25,249 bases of DNA from JBKDZR01 sp047971485 (GTDB lineage: Bacteria > Pseudomonadota > Alphaproteobacteria > Rhodobacterales > Rhodobacteraceae). Position 1 is the stretch's first letter. Each line of letters begins with the position of its first letter. Positions 7,806-15,650 of this stretch are shown here, one piece after another. The position numbers and the translations under genes are program-made. The DNA is taken from positions 1-25,249 of the forward strand of contig JBKDZR010000077.1 in the NCBI GenBank assembly GCA_047971485.1, given 5' to 3'. The notes beneath the pieces were generated by a model, which worked only from the letters and a program-made list of their open reading frames with translations, made no database searches and had not been told where the DNA came from.

Positions 7806-7939
7806 CCGGCGGTGGCCGAACGATTGCCTCCTGCGGGACCGCTCAGGTCCCGGGCTGATATAGCTGACGGAAGCCAATTCGATCATCAAATTGGCGCAGC
7901 ATCAGCGTAAAATCAATAGGTTACAGCGTGACAACGTAA
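7806..7939. other. Gap between convergent genes with two small inverted repeats
   Basis: This 134-bp region separates the end of the IclR-type gene from the end of the PanE-family gene, which converge. It holds GGGACC-gctca-GGTCCC (near 7836-7852) and GCCAATT-(9 nt)-AATTGGC (7873-7895). Neither is followed by a clear U-tract. Both are plausible 3'-end hairpins for the converging transcripts. No gene is visible. Confidence 0.45.
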
Positions 7940-8941
7940 TCAAGGCACAGTCGTCAGGCTATATAGCCCCTTGTCCACCGCCATGCGCGTGGCCAGGGCG
8001 GCCAGCGTATCCAGAACCGGCGTCTCAAGCCCGGCGGTACGGGCAAAGGCGACAGGGGCCAGGACGATCTGGGCGATCTCCATCGGTCGGTCCGCCTCAT
8101 AATCCTGAAGGATCGAGGGCTTGTGCGCCGCCATATGGGCCAGCATGGCCTCGACATCCAGATCCCCGGTCAGGTCATGGCCATGGGCCCGGGCGATGGC
8201 CATCCCCTCGGCGATGACCCGGCGATAGGCCGTGGACAGGGCAGGATCCCCGCGCAGGACCGACGCCTTGTCGCGGATCAGCAGTGGGATGATTGAGCCC
8301 CCGAGATTGGCCATCAGCTTGTGCCACACCACGCGCCGGATATCCGCAACCGGCGCCGAGCCGATACCCCCGGTCTCAAGCGCCGCGCGCAGCTCGGCCA
8401 GAACCGGGCTTGGATCCGTTTCGGGGACGACAGAGCCCAGCTTGAAATGGTTGCGCCCGGGGGATCGGCACTCGATCACGCCGGGGGCGTTCAGGCTGTT
8501 GGCGGAATAGATGCTGCCGCCGATCAGGTTCCCGGGCGCGATGGTGTCCAGAAAGACATCTGCCAGCCGGAAATCCGGAAGGTCAGGGATCCTGGTGGGG
8601 GCCGTCAGACCGACCGGATACCACCAGGGAATGCCGTTCTGGGGAAAAATCACCAGGGTTTGCGGGCCGATCAGTGGGCGCAAGGCCCCGGCGATTGCGT
8701 GCAACCCGGTGGCCTTGACCCCGACATAAACGACATCCTGCACCCCGAAGGCGGCCGGATCGGCATCCGCAGGCAGATGAACCGTATCGCGCCGGTCGCC
8801 GTCGATCAGGGTCAGGCCGTTTTCGCGGATGGCTTGCAAATTGGGGCCGCGGGCGATCAGGGACACATCATGTCCGGCTTGGGCCAGGCGGATGGCGAAA
8901 TGCCCGCCGGTGGCACCGGCCCCGAATATCGTCAGCTTCAT
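7940..8941 (-). CDS. Ketopantoate reductase family (ApbA/PanE) dehydrogenase
   Basis: A 333-residue NADP-dependent reductase of the ApbA/PanE family; the type reaction reduces 2-dehydropantoate to pantoate. The N-terminal Rossmann motif is MKLTIFGAGATGGHFA, with ARGPNLQAIRENGL following the second strand. The C-terminal helical domain contains the family's catalytic-lysine/asparagine block VVWHKLMANLGGSI and, near its end, PSILQDYEADRPMEI, which is typical of the substrate-binding region. The start ATG at 8939-8941 has GGAGA upstream; a frame extending to 9013 is not supported. The gene stands alone between converging and diverging neighbours. Many paralogues of this family in alphaproteobacteria reduce other 2-oxo acids, so I do not assign panE. 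Confidence 0.88.
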   Translation of the reverse strand: MKLTIFGAGATGGHFAIRLAQAGHDVSLIARGPNLQAIRENGLTLIDGDRRDTVHLPADADPAAFGVQDVVYVGVKATGLHAIAGALRPLIGPQTLVIFPQNGIPWWYPVGLTAPTRIPDLPDFRLADVFLDTIAPGNLIGGSIYSANSLNAPGVIECRSPGRNHFKLGSVVPETDPSPVLAELRAALETGGIGSAPVADIRRVVWHKLMANLGGSIIPLLIRDKASVLRGDPALSTAYRRVIAEGMAIARAHGHDLTGDLDVEAMLAHMAAHKPSILQDYEADRPMEIAQIVLAPVAFARTAGLETPVLDTLAALATRMAVDKGLYSLTTVP

Positions 8942-9173
8942 GTGGTCTCCGTGCGCGTGTTGATCCCCAGCAGGCCGTTGCGGTTTTGTCCATGGTGGCC
9001 CGCCGGGTCCCATCTGTCCCTGTCCGGTCCGGAATTTCCAGCCCCTTTTCCGTCCTGTGCCGTGGTCCGGGGTGAAAGGGCGGTCAGGGGCGGCAAGGGC
9101 CGATGGCCTTCAGGCCTGTTCATCGCCGGCTGCCCCCCTTGGCTTCCCGGCGGGGCCGGGTAAACATGGCGCC
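8942..9173. other. Divergent intergenic region, no gene seen
   Basis: This 232-bp stretch lies between the divergent PanE-family and RNase HII genes and must contain both promoters. I see GGCC-rich sequence (for example GGGCCGATGGCCTTCAGGCC near 9097) but no convincing -35/-10 pair, operator dyad, RNA gene or small coding region. Confidence 0.4.
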
Positions 9174-9797
9174 ATGACCGGCAAGACCGCCCCCGATTTC
9201 CAGTTCGAAACCCGTGCCATCGCGGCCGGGGCCAGCCGTGTCGTGGGCGTGGATGAGGTCGGGCGCGGTCCCCTGGCCGGCCCGGTCCTGGCGGCGGCGG
9301 TCTGGCTGAACCCCGATAACATCCCGGATGGGCTGAACGATTCCAAAAAGCTCAGCCCGGCACGGCGGCAGGCCCTGGCGGAACGGCTGCATGAGGTGGC
9401 CGATGTCGGGATTGGTCTGGCCAGCGTGGCCGAGATCGAGGAACACAATATCCACAATGCGGCGCAGCAGGCAATGATGCGGGCGGTCTTTGCCCTGCGT
9501 GTGCGTCCCGACTATCTGCTGATCGACGGCAAGTTCGGGCCCAAGGGGCTTAACCTGCCCGCCGAAACAATCGTCAAGGGCGATGGCCGGGTTCTGTCCA
9601 TTGCCGCAGCTTCAATCGTGGCCAAGGTGGAACGCGACCGGATCATGGCGGATCTGGCCCGCGAGATGCCGGGCTATGGCTGGGAAACCAATGCCGGCTA
9701 TCCCACGCCGGCCCACAAGGCGGCGCTGTTGCGGCTGGGGGTCACGGCGCATCACCGGCGAACGTTCCGGCCGGTGCATGAGGCACTGTTTTCCTGA
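9174..9797 (+). CDS. rnhB: Ribonuclease HII
   Basis: A 207-residue enzyme that cuts the RNA strand of RNA-DNA hybrids and removes misincorporated ribonucleotides from DNA. The signature GVDEVGRGPLAGPVLAAAV carries the catalytic Asp27 and Glu28; the third acidic residue is Asp118 in YLLIDGKFGP, and ASIVAKVERDR supplies the fourth. The C-terminal YGWETNAGYPTPAHKAAL and HHRRTFRPV blocks are standard for the family, and length is normal. I chose the ATG at 9174 because it leaves a typical short N-terminus; the ribosome site is weak, and a frame from 9057 would add 39 non-conserved residues. A housekeeping gene, apparently monocistronic, with a hairpin just after its stop. Confidence 0.95.
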   Translation: MTGKTAPDFQFETRAIAAGASRVVGVDEVGRGPLAGPVLAAAVWLNPDNIPDGLNDSKKLSPARRQALAERLHEVADVGIGLASVAEIEEHNIHNAAQQAMMRAVFALRVRPDYLLIDGKFGPKGLNLPAETIVKGDGRVLSIAAASIVAKVERDRIMADLAREMPGYGWETNAGYPTPAHKAALLRLGVTAHHRRTFRPVHEALFS

Positions 9798-9811
9798 CCG
9801 GTCCCAGGTGG

Positions 9812-9831
9812 GGCCTGCGGGCAAGCAGGCC
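9812..9831. terminator. Hairpin between convergent rnhB and holin-like gene
   Basis: A perfect 7-bp inverted repeat, GGCCTGC-gggcaa-GCAGGCC, begins 14 bp after the rnhB stop codon. The opposing holin-like gene ends at 9885. The position suits a bidirectional transcription end for both genes. No U-tract follows on either strand, which is common in GC-rich alphaproteobacteria but lowers certainty. Confidence 0.5.
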
Positions 9832-9884
9832 GGATCCGGACAGGCATCCATGGACTTTGGTGCCGCGATCCAGGCCTGGGGCGA

Positions 9885-10232
9885 TCATTTGCCCTTGCCG
9901 CGCGCGGATCGTCCGGCCTGGATCCCCATGACAAAGCCTTCGGCGATCTGGGATAAAGGGGCCTGGGCCGGTCTGTCGCCCAGATCCTGGGGGCGTTGCG
10001 GGCCGTCGGGGCGCGCGCTGACCAACAGCAGGCAGAAGCCCAGCATCAGATACAGCAGGCCGATGATCGTGCAGGCGACAAGGGCGCCGCCATGGCTGGC
10101 AATCAGGATCCACAAGGCGGCGGTCATGAAACACAGGCCCGTCAGGGCAAAGGTCAACCCCGCCGCCCCCAGAACGGCCGAGCGCGCAATGCGGCGCAGC
10201 CGGATCTGCGCGCCGGAAAGAAGCCCGTTCAT
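9885..10232 (-). CDS. Phage-holin-family (YqjE-like) small membrane protein
   Basis: A 115-residue inner-membrane protein with two strong hydrophobic segments (about residues 18-42, LGAAGLTFALTGLCFMTAAL, and 46-72, ASHGGALVACTIIGLL onward). It has a basic N-terminus (QIRLRRIARS) and a charged C-terminal tail ending ARGKGK. This matches the 'phage holin family' proteins that accompany DUF883/YqjD-type genes in proteobacteria. Despite the name they are chromosomal genes, not lysis genes, and there is no phage context here. It starts 3 bp after the DUF883 gene's stop, so the two are co-transcribed, and they may act together at the membrane. Biochemical function is not established. Confidence 0.72.
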   Translation of the reverse strand: MNGLLSGAQIRLRRIARSAVLGAAGLTFALTGLCFMTAALWILIASHGGALVACTIIGLLYLMLGFCLLLVSARPDGPQRPQDLGDRPAQAPLSQIAEGFVMGIQAGRSARGKGK

Positions 10233-10235
10233 GGG

Positions 10236-10562
10236 TTATTTGCGTCCGGTCAGAAAGCCCAGAAGAAAGCCCAGTCCCACCGCCAGACCCATCGCGGCGG
10301 CCGGCTGGTCGCGGATGGCATCGTTGGCCTGATGGCCCAGAGCTTCGGCCTGTTTCTGGGCGCGGGTCAGTTGCTCTTCCCCGGCCTCGCGCAGTTCGGC
10401 CGCTTTCTGGCGCGTCCGGCTGATGGCCGCATCGCGCGAGGCGATGCCCAGATCGCCCAACGTGGTCGAGATCTCGGCGATATCCTTTTTGAGCGTCGCG
10501 ATCTGTGCGCTCAGCTGTTCGATATCGTCTTGCGGTGAAGAGGTGGTCTTGGCTTGGGGCAT
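10236..10562 (-). CDS. DUF883 (ElaB/YqjD-type) membrane-anchored protein
   Basis: A 108-residue protein with a long, charged, heptad-like helical N-terminal part (IEQLSAQIATLKKDIAEIS, then SRTRQKAAELREAGEEQLT) and a single C-terminal membrane anchor (AAAMGLAVGLGFLLGFLTG) ending RK. This architecture is that of the DUF883 family; E. coli relatives ElaB and YqjD are tail-anchored, stress/stationary-phase proteins, YqjD being ribosome-associated. I place the start at 10560-10562 (MPQAKTTSS), with AAGGAG upstream. It forms a two-gene operon with the holin-like protein that follows. The 120 bp upstream probably hold its promoter. The stress role here is inferred from relatives. Confidence 0.82.
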   Translation of the reverse strand: MPQAKTTSSPQDDIEQLSAQIATLKKDIAEISTTLGDLGIASRDAAISRTRQKAAELREAGEEQLTRAQKQAEALGHQANDAIRDQPAAAMGLAVGLGFLLGFLTGRK

Positions 10563-10657
10563 CGTGTTCTCCTTACCGAATACAGGTCCGCGCCTTGCCG
10601 GCCGGCTGTTGCGCCGGGGGTGGGGGGCCGACAGAACTGATGTGGGCATGGCAGGCA

Positions 10658-10671
10658 CCGGTTTCAACCGG
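10658..10671. repeat. 14-bp inverted repeat CCGGTT-tc-AACCGG
   Basis: A perfect 6-bp inverted repeat with a 2-bp centre lies 11 bp downstream of the PPC-domain gene's stop and upstream of the DUF883 gene. The spacer is too short for a good RNA hairpin, so it reads better as a protein-binding dyad controlling the DUF883/holin operon. As a hairpin it would have to open to a CCGG/CCGG stem marking the end of the catabolic operon. Function uncertain. Confidence 0.4.
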
Positions 10672-10681
10672 GCTAGGCCGG

Positions 10682-11176
10682 TCATGGATCCCCGGTGTCC
10701 GGCGCGGGGCTGATGACCAGTTCATCATAGCCTGATGCCGGGCAAGGTGCACGGTTGAAGACCAGTCCGGGCAGGGCGACGGTGACGATTTCGGCGGTGG
10801 TATAAACCCGCGATCCGGGCAGCAGGTGGCCGCCAAAGGCCCGTCCGTCGCCATCGGAAATCGTGATATGCAGATGCTCGCCCGCCGCATCTAGGGTGCC
10901 GACAAGGGCGGTGATCTCGAAATGGCCGTCATAGACCGTGCCGTCGGGTTGGTTCGCATGGCGGATCACCGCGCGGCGCAGGCTGCCGACACATGTCACC
11001 AGTGCCATGGCCCGGGTCCCGGCTTGATCAAAGAGATCACGCAGCCCGGCAACCGGATCCGTGCCGGGGGGCAGCCTGAGGGCGTGATACACCCCCTGTG
11101 ACGGGATCGCGGCGGGGCCTGTTTGGGGGCCTGTCCGGTTATCTGTCTGGTTGCCTGGATCCGTCTGGTTGTGCAT
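10682..11176 (-). CDS. PPC/DUF296-domain protein
   Basis: A 164-residue protein whose residues from about 28 on form a PPC (DUF296) domain, a trimeric fold best known from plant AT-hook proteins and also common in bacteria. Family features are visible: ALRLPPGTDPVAGLRDL, the LVTCVGSLRRAVIRHA strand-helix, EHLHITISDGDGRAFGGHL with the conserved His-x-His and glycines, and GSRVYTTAEIVTVAL. The N-terminal 25 residues are low-complexity Gln/Thr/Gly/Pro with no AT-hook. The start ATG at 11174-11176 has AGGGA upstream. It lies 160 bp after the dehydrogenase gene as the last member of the tct operon. The proximity suggests a role tied to that pathway, either regulatory or binding a small molecule, but this is inference. 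Confidence 0.8.
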   Translation of the reverse strand: MHNQTDPGNQTDNRTGPQTGPAAIPSQGVYHALRLPPGTDPVAGLRDLFDQAGTRAMALVTCVGSLRRAVIRHANQPDGTVYDGHFEITALVGTLDAAGEHLHITISDGDGRAFGGHLLPGSRVYTTAEIVTVALPGLVFNRAPCPASGYDELVISPAPDTGDP

Positions 11177-11336
11177 CCGTTCCCTCGCCTGTCTTGTCTG
11201 CGTCGGGCTGTGTATCGCACATGGCCGGGGCAGATCGAACCACCCCGTTTCGCGGTGTGACGGCCCTGCCCAAAGCGGCAGATCGGCAATGGGCGCGCGG
11301 GGCGTTCTGGATCCGTCCCGCGCGCCTGATCGGGGC

Positions 11337-12224
11337 TTAGCTTTCCGGCGCGGCGGGCTTGTTCCAGCCGGCCCAGAGCTTGGCGATGGCGGCATAGTCA
11401 TCGCGTTCGTGGCCGGCCTGAACACCCATTTCATAGACGCTGTGGCTGGCCTGGATCGCAAAAAGGGGCACGCCGGTTTTCTGCGCCAGAGCCAGGGCCA
11501 GCTCGGAATCCTTGCGCGCGGCTTCCAATGACATGCCGCCCTCATAGTCCCCCTCAACCACGCGCTTGGCGTAGCGGAAGGTCAACGGCCGGTGCAGCCC
11601 CATCTCGGGATCCGACAACAGACCAATCAGCCGCTGAATATCGACGCCGGTTGCCGTCGCCATGGATCCGGCCTCGGCGACCACGACCATGACGGCATGG
11701 GCCACGGCGTTGTTGATCACCTTGGCGGCCGCGCCGGTGCCCAGGGCGCCAAAGCTGACCTGCTTTTCGGCGATCGCACTCAGGACAGGTTTCACCGTCG
11801 CGATGGCCGCCGGATCACCGCCCAGCAGCAGGCTGGCGGTTCCGGCCTCCATCTGGCTGACACCGGCCAGGATCGAGGCATCAATCAACCGCAGATCCAT
11901 GCCCTCCAGCGCCTTGGCGCTGCGCTGGACATCTTCGGGGTTCACGGTGCTGGTTTCAACGATCACCGCACCAGTGGGCAGGTGATCGCGGATTTGTTCC
12001 AGCACGGCCAGCGAGATCTGCGGATGCGGCAGGCAAAGGATCACCGTATGGCAATCAGCCACGTCCGAGGGATTGGTGATCAGCTGTGCACCCATCTCCT
12101 TCTCGGCCTGGATCAAGCGCCCCTGATCAAGATCGAACACCTTGACCGGGAACTGCGCCGCCACGCGCTTTGCCAGCGGATAGCCCATGTTCCCAAGGCC
12201 GTAGATAGCCACCGTTTCCGACAT
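11337..12224 (-). CDS. NAD(P)-dependent beta-hydroxyacid dehydrogenase (3-hydroxyisobutyrate dehydrogenase family)
   Basis: A 295-residue dehydrogenase of the 6-phosphogluconate/3-hydroxyisobutyrate dehydrogenase family, which oxidises beta-hydroxyacids to the semialdehyde or performs the reverse. The Rossmann motif is VAIYGLGNMGYPLA; the substrate segment is LIDASILAGVSQMEAGTASLLLGG (family DAPVSGG replaced by DASILAG), and the catalytic lysine lies in GAAAKVINNAV. Three in-frame ATGs exist (12257, 12230, 12224). I prefer 12224 (MSETVAIYG) because AAGGA lies seven bases upstream; the 12257 ATG overlaps the aldehyde dehydrogenase stop but has no ribosome site. It follows aldehyde dehydrogenase in the operon, so the pair could oxidise an alcohol to an aldehyde and then to an acid. 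The substrate is unknown. Confidence 0.87.
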   Translation of the reverse strand: MSETVAIYGLGNMGYPLAKRVAAQFPVKVFDLDQGRLIQAEKEMGAQLITNPSDVADCHTVILCLPHPQISLAVLEQIRDHLPTGAVIVETSTVNPEDVQRSAKALEGMDLRLIDASILAGVSQMEAGTASLLLGGDPAAIATVKPVLSAIAEKQVSFGALGTGAAAKVINNAVAHAVMVVVAEAGSMATATGVDIQRLIGLLSDPEMGLHRPLTFRYAKRVVEGDYEGGMSLEAARKDSELALALAQKTGVPLFAIQASHSVYEMGVQAGHERDDYAAIAKLWAGWNKPAAPES

Positions 12225-12253
12225 GCCCATATCCTTTTCTTCAATTCTGTTCG

Positions 12254-13693
12254 TCATTTCGAAATCGGGAACGGCGTGTCTTGCAGGCCGAAATACATGC
12301 TTTTCACCTGCGCATAGAGGCGCAGGCCATCCAGCCCCTTCTCACGCCCGATGCCACTGTCCTTGAAGCCGCCAAAGGGGGTCGAGGTGACCGACTGCTT
12401 GTAGGTGTTGATCCAGCAGGATCCTGCCTCAAGTGCGCGCCCGACACGCCAGGCCTTGCGGAAATTCTCGGTCCAGATCCCGCAGGCCAGACCAAAGGCG
12501 GTGCCATTGGCCTGGGCAATCAGATCCTCTTCGCCATCGAAGGGCAGCGCAACCAGAACCGGGCCAAAGGCCTCTTCCTGGCAGGTCAGGCTGTCAGGGC
12601 CCAACCCGTCAATGACCGTCGGCTGGTAATAGGCGCCGGTTTCATAGACCCGGCCGTCGGGGCGTGCGCCTCCGCAATGGATGCGCCCGCCTTCCGCCCG
12701 TGCCCGTTCCACGAAGGCCTCAACCCGGTCACGGTGATGGAACGAGGCCAGCGGCCCCATCTCGATCCCGGCGACATCGGGGGCTCCGATACGAATGGTG
12801 CGGGTACGGGCCACGATGGCCGCCAGCACCTCGTTATAGACGGATCGTTCGATGAATACGCGCGATCCGGCGACACAGGATTGCCCGGCCGAACCGAAGA
12901 TCCCGGACAGAACGGCGGCCACCGCCAGATCCCGATCCGCGTCAGCAAAGACCACATGGGGCGACTTGCCCCCCAGTTCCAGCGCCACGGGCATGATCTT
13001 TTCGGCGGCGATCTTGCCGATGGCCCGGCCGGTGCCGGTGCCCCCGGTGAAAGACACCATGCGCACCCCGGGATGGGCAACAAGGGCGGTGCCAATGGCC
13101 CCCCCCCGGCCCTGCACCACCTGCAGCAACCCCTCGGGCAGCCCCTGTTCGCGAGCGATCCGAACCAGTTCGCCGGCCAGCATCGGGCTGTCCTCGGATG
13201 GTTTCAGGATCACCGCGTTGCCTGCCGCCAGGGCCGGTGCGACCTTGGTGGCATCGTTCATGATCGGCGAATTCCACGGCGTGATCGCCGCCACCACCCC
13301 ATAGGGTTCCAGAACCGTGATCGACAGATAGGTGCCGCGCGACGGGGTGACGGCGGTTTCCATCGTCTCCACCGCCCCGGCATAGTAGCGGAAGGTGCCC
13401 ACGGCGTAATCCACCATGCCCCGGCATTCCGACAACGGCTTGCCATTGTCGCGCATCTGCCGGAGGGCCAGATCCTCTTTCTCGGCGGCCAGACCATCGG
13501 CGATGGCGCGCAGCACGTCGGCCCGCTGATGGGGCAGCCGATCCTTCCAGCCGCTGGTCCGATAGGCGGCCCAGGCCTGTTCGACAATGGTGTCCAGCTC
13601 ATCCGGTGTGGTCTCGGTGACCCGGCCAATTTCTTTGCCGGTGGCCGGATCAATGCTGATGATTTCGCCCGTCGACAGGGTCGCGACAGTCAT
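12254..13693 (-). CDS. NAD(P)-dependent aldehyde dehydrogenase
   Basis: A 479-residue enzyme of the aldehyde dehydrogenase superfamily oxidising an aldehyde to its carboxylic acid in the cytoplasm. The family blocks are all present: the cofactor/oxyanion segment ITPWNSPIMNDATKVAPALA, KPSEDSP, the glycine motif SFTGGTGTGRAIG, the general base Glu239 in LELGGKSPH, the nucleophile Cys273 in FGSAGQSCVAGSR, and EEAFGPVL near the C-terminus. Length is typical. The start ATG at 13691-13693 overlaps the TctA stop (ATGA) and is preceded by GGAAGGA; the open frame continuing to 14131 is antisense-type readthrough inside tctA. It sits between the transporter and a beta-hydroxyacid dehydrogenase, suggesting they act on the imported carboxylate. 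Confidence 0.94.
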   Translation of the reverse strand: MTVATLSTGEIISIDPATGKEIGRVTETTPDELDTIVEQAWAAYRTSGWKDRLPHQRADVLRAIADGLAAEKEDLALRQMRDNGKPLSECRGMVDYAVGTFRYYAGAVETMETAVTPSRGTYLSITVLEPYGVVAAITPWNSPIMNDATKVAPALAAGNAVILKPSEDSPMLAGELVRIAREQGLPEGLLQVVQGRGGAIGTALVAHPGVRMVSFTGGTGTGRAIGKIAAEKIMPVALELGGKSPHVVFADADRDLAVAAVLSGIFGSAGQSCVAGSRVFIERSVYNEVLAAIVARTRTIRIGAPDVAGIEMGPLASFHHRDRVEAFVERARAEGGRIHCGGARPDGRVYETGAYYQPTVIDGLGPDSLTCQEEAFGPVLVALPFDGEEDLIAQANGTAFGLACGIWTENFRKAWRVGRALEAGSCWINTYKQSVTSTPFGGFKDSGIGREKGLDGLRLYAQVKSMYFGLQDTPFPISK

Positions 13694-15192
13694 TTCGAGG
13701 TTCCTTCCTGTTGGGGGCCATCCTTCTTGCGCAGGCCACGCAACGCGCGCAGCAGCGGCAGGACAAGGACGGCAAGAATGGCGATGATCAGGATGATCGA
13801 CACGGGCGAGGCGGCAAATCCGGCCAGATTTCCCCGCGTGATCAGCATACCCTGGCGAAAGCTGCTTTCGGCCAGCGGGCCCAGAATCGCGCCCAACACG
13901 ATCGGTGCGATCGGATAGCCCGCGCGCGACAGCAGCCAACCGGCCACGCCAAAGCCGGCCATCAACCAGACATCGACCATTGAGTTTGAGGCCGCATAGG
14001 TCCCGATGGCGCAAACCACCAGGATCATCGGGGCCAGAATGGCCTTGGGGATGCGCAGCATCTGCACGAAGATCGAGGCGCCGACAAAACCGAAGGCCAG
14101 CATCAGCCCGGCGGTCAGCAGCATCTGCCACATGAAGCCGTAAACGACATCGCCATGCTGGGAAAACAGCGCCGGGCCGGGGTTCAGCCCCTGGATCAGC
14201 ATCGCCCCCATCATCAGCGCCGCCACCGAATTGCCCGGCACGCCAAGCGCCAGGGTCGGGATCAGGGACGACGCGTTATCGGCATTGTTGGCGCATTCCG
14301 AGGCCGCAATGCCGCGTGGATCGCCTTGGCCGAACAGGCTGTCATCTTTCGCTGCGCGCTTTTCCTCGGAATACCCCAAGATCCCGGCCAGGTTGCCGCC
14401 CGCGCCGGGCATGACACCGACGATGACGCCAATCACACCGGATCGCAGCCAGGTTTTGATCAGGACGGGGATGTCACGCAGCCGGATCCCCGCCCCGGTC
14501 AGGGAGGCCCCGTTCCTGACCGCGGTATCCTTCATCATGGCCAGGGCCGGCGGGATGGCAAACAGGCCGGTCAGCAGAACCGCCAGGTTCACGCCGCCGG
14601 CAACCTCGCGCAGGCCAAAGACCAGACGTTCTTCGCCGGTCATCATGTCCATGCCGACCACGCCCACGGCAATGCCGATCAGCGCCGAGGCAATCCCCTT
14701 GGCCGGCGATTTCGCCACCAGCAGCGCCACTGCGGTCATGCCGAAAACGGCAACCCAGAAATACTCGATCGGACCGAATTTCAGCGCAAACCCGACCAGA
14801 GGCGGGGCCAGCACCATCAAGGCAATGGCTGAAATCGCCGATCCGGCAGCCGAGGAAAACAGCGCCACATGCAGGGCGAACTTGGCCCGCCCGCCCTGGG
14901 CCAGTGGAAAGCCATCAAAGGTGGTGGCCACAGCAGATGGGGTGCCTGGGATCTTCATCAGGATCGCCGGAATGGCGCCCCCATACATGGATCCGTTATA
15001 AATTCCCGCCATCATCCCCAGCGAGGTCAGCGGCGACATCGTATAGGTAAAGGGCAGCAGCAGGGCCATGGCCAGCGTCGCGGTCAGGCCCGGAATGGCC
15101 CCCACCAGAATACCAGCGGCGGTTCCGGCCATCATCGCCAGAATGCTGCCAAGGGTCAGGGCATCCGGCAGGCCCGAGAGAACATCCAACAT
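13690..15192 (-). CDS. tctA: Tripartite tricarboxylate transporter large permease TctA
   Basis: A 500-residue inner-membrane protein, the 12-segment permease of the tripartite tricarboxylate transporter (TTT) family, which imports citrate-like or other carboxylates using an ion gradient. Diagnostic sequence includes the N-terminal GAIPGLTATLAMALLLPFTY, the YNGSMYGGAIPAILMKIPGT segment with its glycine/proline-rich substrate loop, and the repeated second-half counterpart GVMPGAGGNLAGILGYSEEK followed by GIAASECANNADNASSLIPT. Normal length for TctA. Its ATG overlaps the TctB stop by one base (TGATG), and its stop overlaps the aldehyde dehydrogenase start, so expression is translationally coupled. 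The symbol reflects family; the substrate is not known to be a tricarboxylate. Confidence 0.94.
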   Translation of the reverse strand: MLDVLSGLPDALTLGSILAMMAGTAAGILVGAIPGLTATLAMALLLPFTYTMSPLTSLGMMAGIYNGSMYGGAIPAILMKIPGTPSAVATTFDGFPLAQGGRAKFALHVALFSSAAGSAISAIALMVLAPPLVGFALKFGPIEYFWVAVFGMTAVALLVAKSPAKGIASALIGIAVGVVGMDMMTGEERLVFGLREVAGGVNLAVLLTGLFAIPPALAMMKDTAVRNGASLTGAGIRLRDIPVLIKTWLRSGVIGVIVGVMPGAGGNLAGILGYSEEKRAAKDDSLFGQGDPRGIAASECANNADNASSLIPTLALGVPGNSVAALMMGAMLIQGLNPGPALFSQHGDVVYGFMWQMLLTAGLMLAFGFVGASIFVQMLRIPKAILAPMILVVCAIGTYAASNSMVDVWLMAGFGVAGWLLSRAGYPIAPIVLGAILGPLAESSFRQGMLITRGNLAGFAASPVSIILIIAILAVLVLPLLRALRGLRKKDGPQQEGTSK

Positions 15193-15650
15193 CAGATTTC
15201 TCCGAGGATCAGCTCAGCCGGCAGGGGCTGGGCGAAAAGCAGGGTGAAGACCAGATAGGCCAGGGCGGTGAAGGCAAGGGTCATGATCCCCAACCGGATT
15301 ACCCGCCGTTCCCCGCCAACCAGCGCCAGCGCCGGCAGGAACCAGAGTGTCGAGGTCAGGAACCCGATCGTCTGGGACGAAAAGACGAAACCGCCCAGCA
15401 GCATCAGGCCAAGCGCCCCGGTCACAAAGGGGGCCTCATCGGTGGGCAGCGGCCCCGTGCGCAGCGCCGCCGCCATGCTGATCAGCGACAACAGGATCAG
15501 GGCCCAGCCGACGAAGATCGGGAAATAGGCGCTTTGGGCGCTCAGCGACGTGGCATCCCGCAGGATCACCACGCCGCCAGCCAGCACGAGGGCATGCACG
15601 ATCAGGCGTTCACTCCGCCCGACGCGCCGGACCATCGTGCTGTCGCTCAT
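15192..15650 (-). CDS. tctB: Tripartite tricarboxylate transporter small permease TctB
   Basis: A 152-residue inner-membrane protein with four hydrophobic segments (VHALVLAGGVVIL; FPIFVGWALILLSLISMA; VTGALGLMLLGGFVF through FLTSTLWFLPALAL; LGIMTLAFTALAYLVFTLL). This is the expected layout of TctB, the small accessory permease of TTT systems. The start at 15648-15650 (MSDSTMVRR) overlaps the stop of tctC by ATGA; an upstream in-frame ATG at 15671 lies deep inside tctC and is less likely. The gene is poorly conserved at sequence level in the family, so identification rests on size, topology and position between tctC and tctA. Confidence 0.9.
   Translation of the reverse strand: MSDSTMVRRVGRSERLIVHALVLAGGVVILRDATSLSAQSAYFPIFVGWALILLSLISMAAALRTGPLPTDEAPFVTGALGLMLLGGFVFSSQTIGFLTSTLWFLPALALVGGERRVIRLGIMTLAFTALAYLVFTLLFAQPLPAELILGEI

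Noticed and set aside
9885..10562. Prophage or lysis cassette suggested by the holin-family match
   Set aside because: There are no endolysin, capsid, integrase or attachment-site signals, and the pairing with a DUF883 gene is a common chromosomal arrangement.
11098..11176. Short tandem repeat near the PPC gene start (recurring tgtctggttg-like units)
   Set aside because: The units are imperfect and short, and encode the low-complexity Gln/Thr/Gly N-terminus. Ordinary compositional bias explains them.
11177..11557. N-terminal extension of the PPC-domain protein
   Set aside because: It overlaps the dehydrogenase gene's 3' end and is low complexity. The ATG at 11176 has a ribosome site and leaves a complete PPC domain.
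12281..13918. Long plus-strand open frame (545 codons) opposite aldehyde dehydrogenase and tctA
   Set aside because: No recognisable domain. The opposite strand has complete catalytic motifs for aldehyde dehydrogenase, so this is a shadow frame.
13694..14131. N-terminal extension of aldehyde dehydrogenase into tctA
   Set aside because: The extra residues are Arg/Pro/Asp-rich and lie inside tctA in another frame. The ATG at 13693 has a good ribosome site and gives standard family length.
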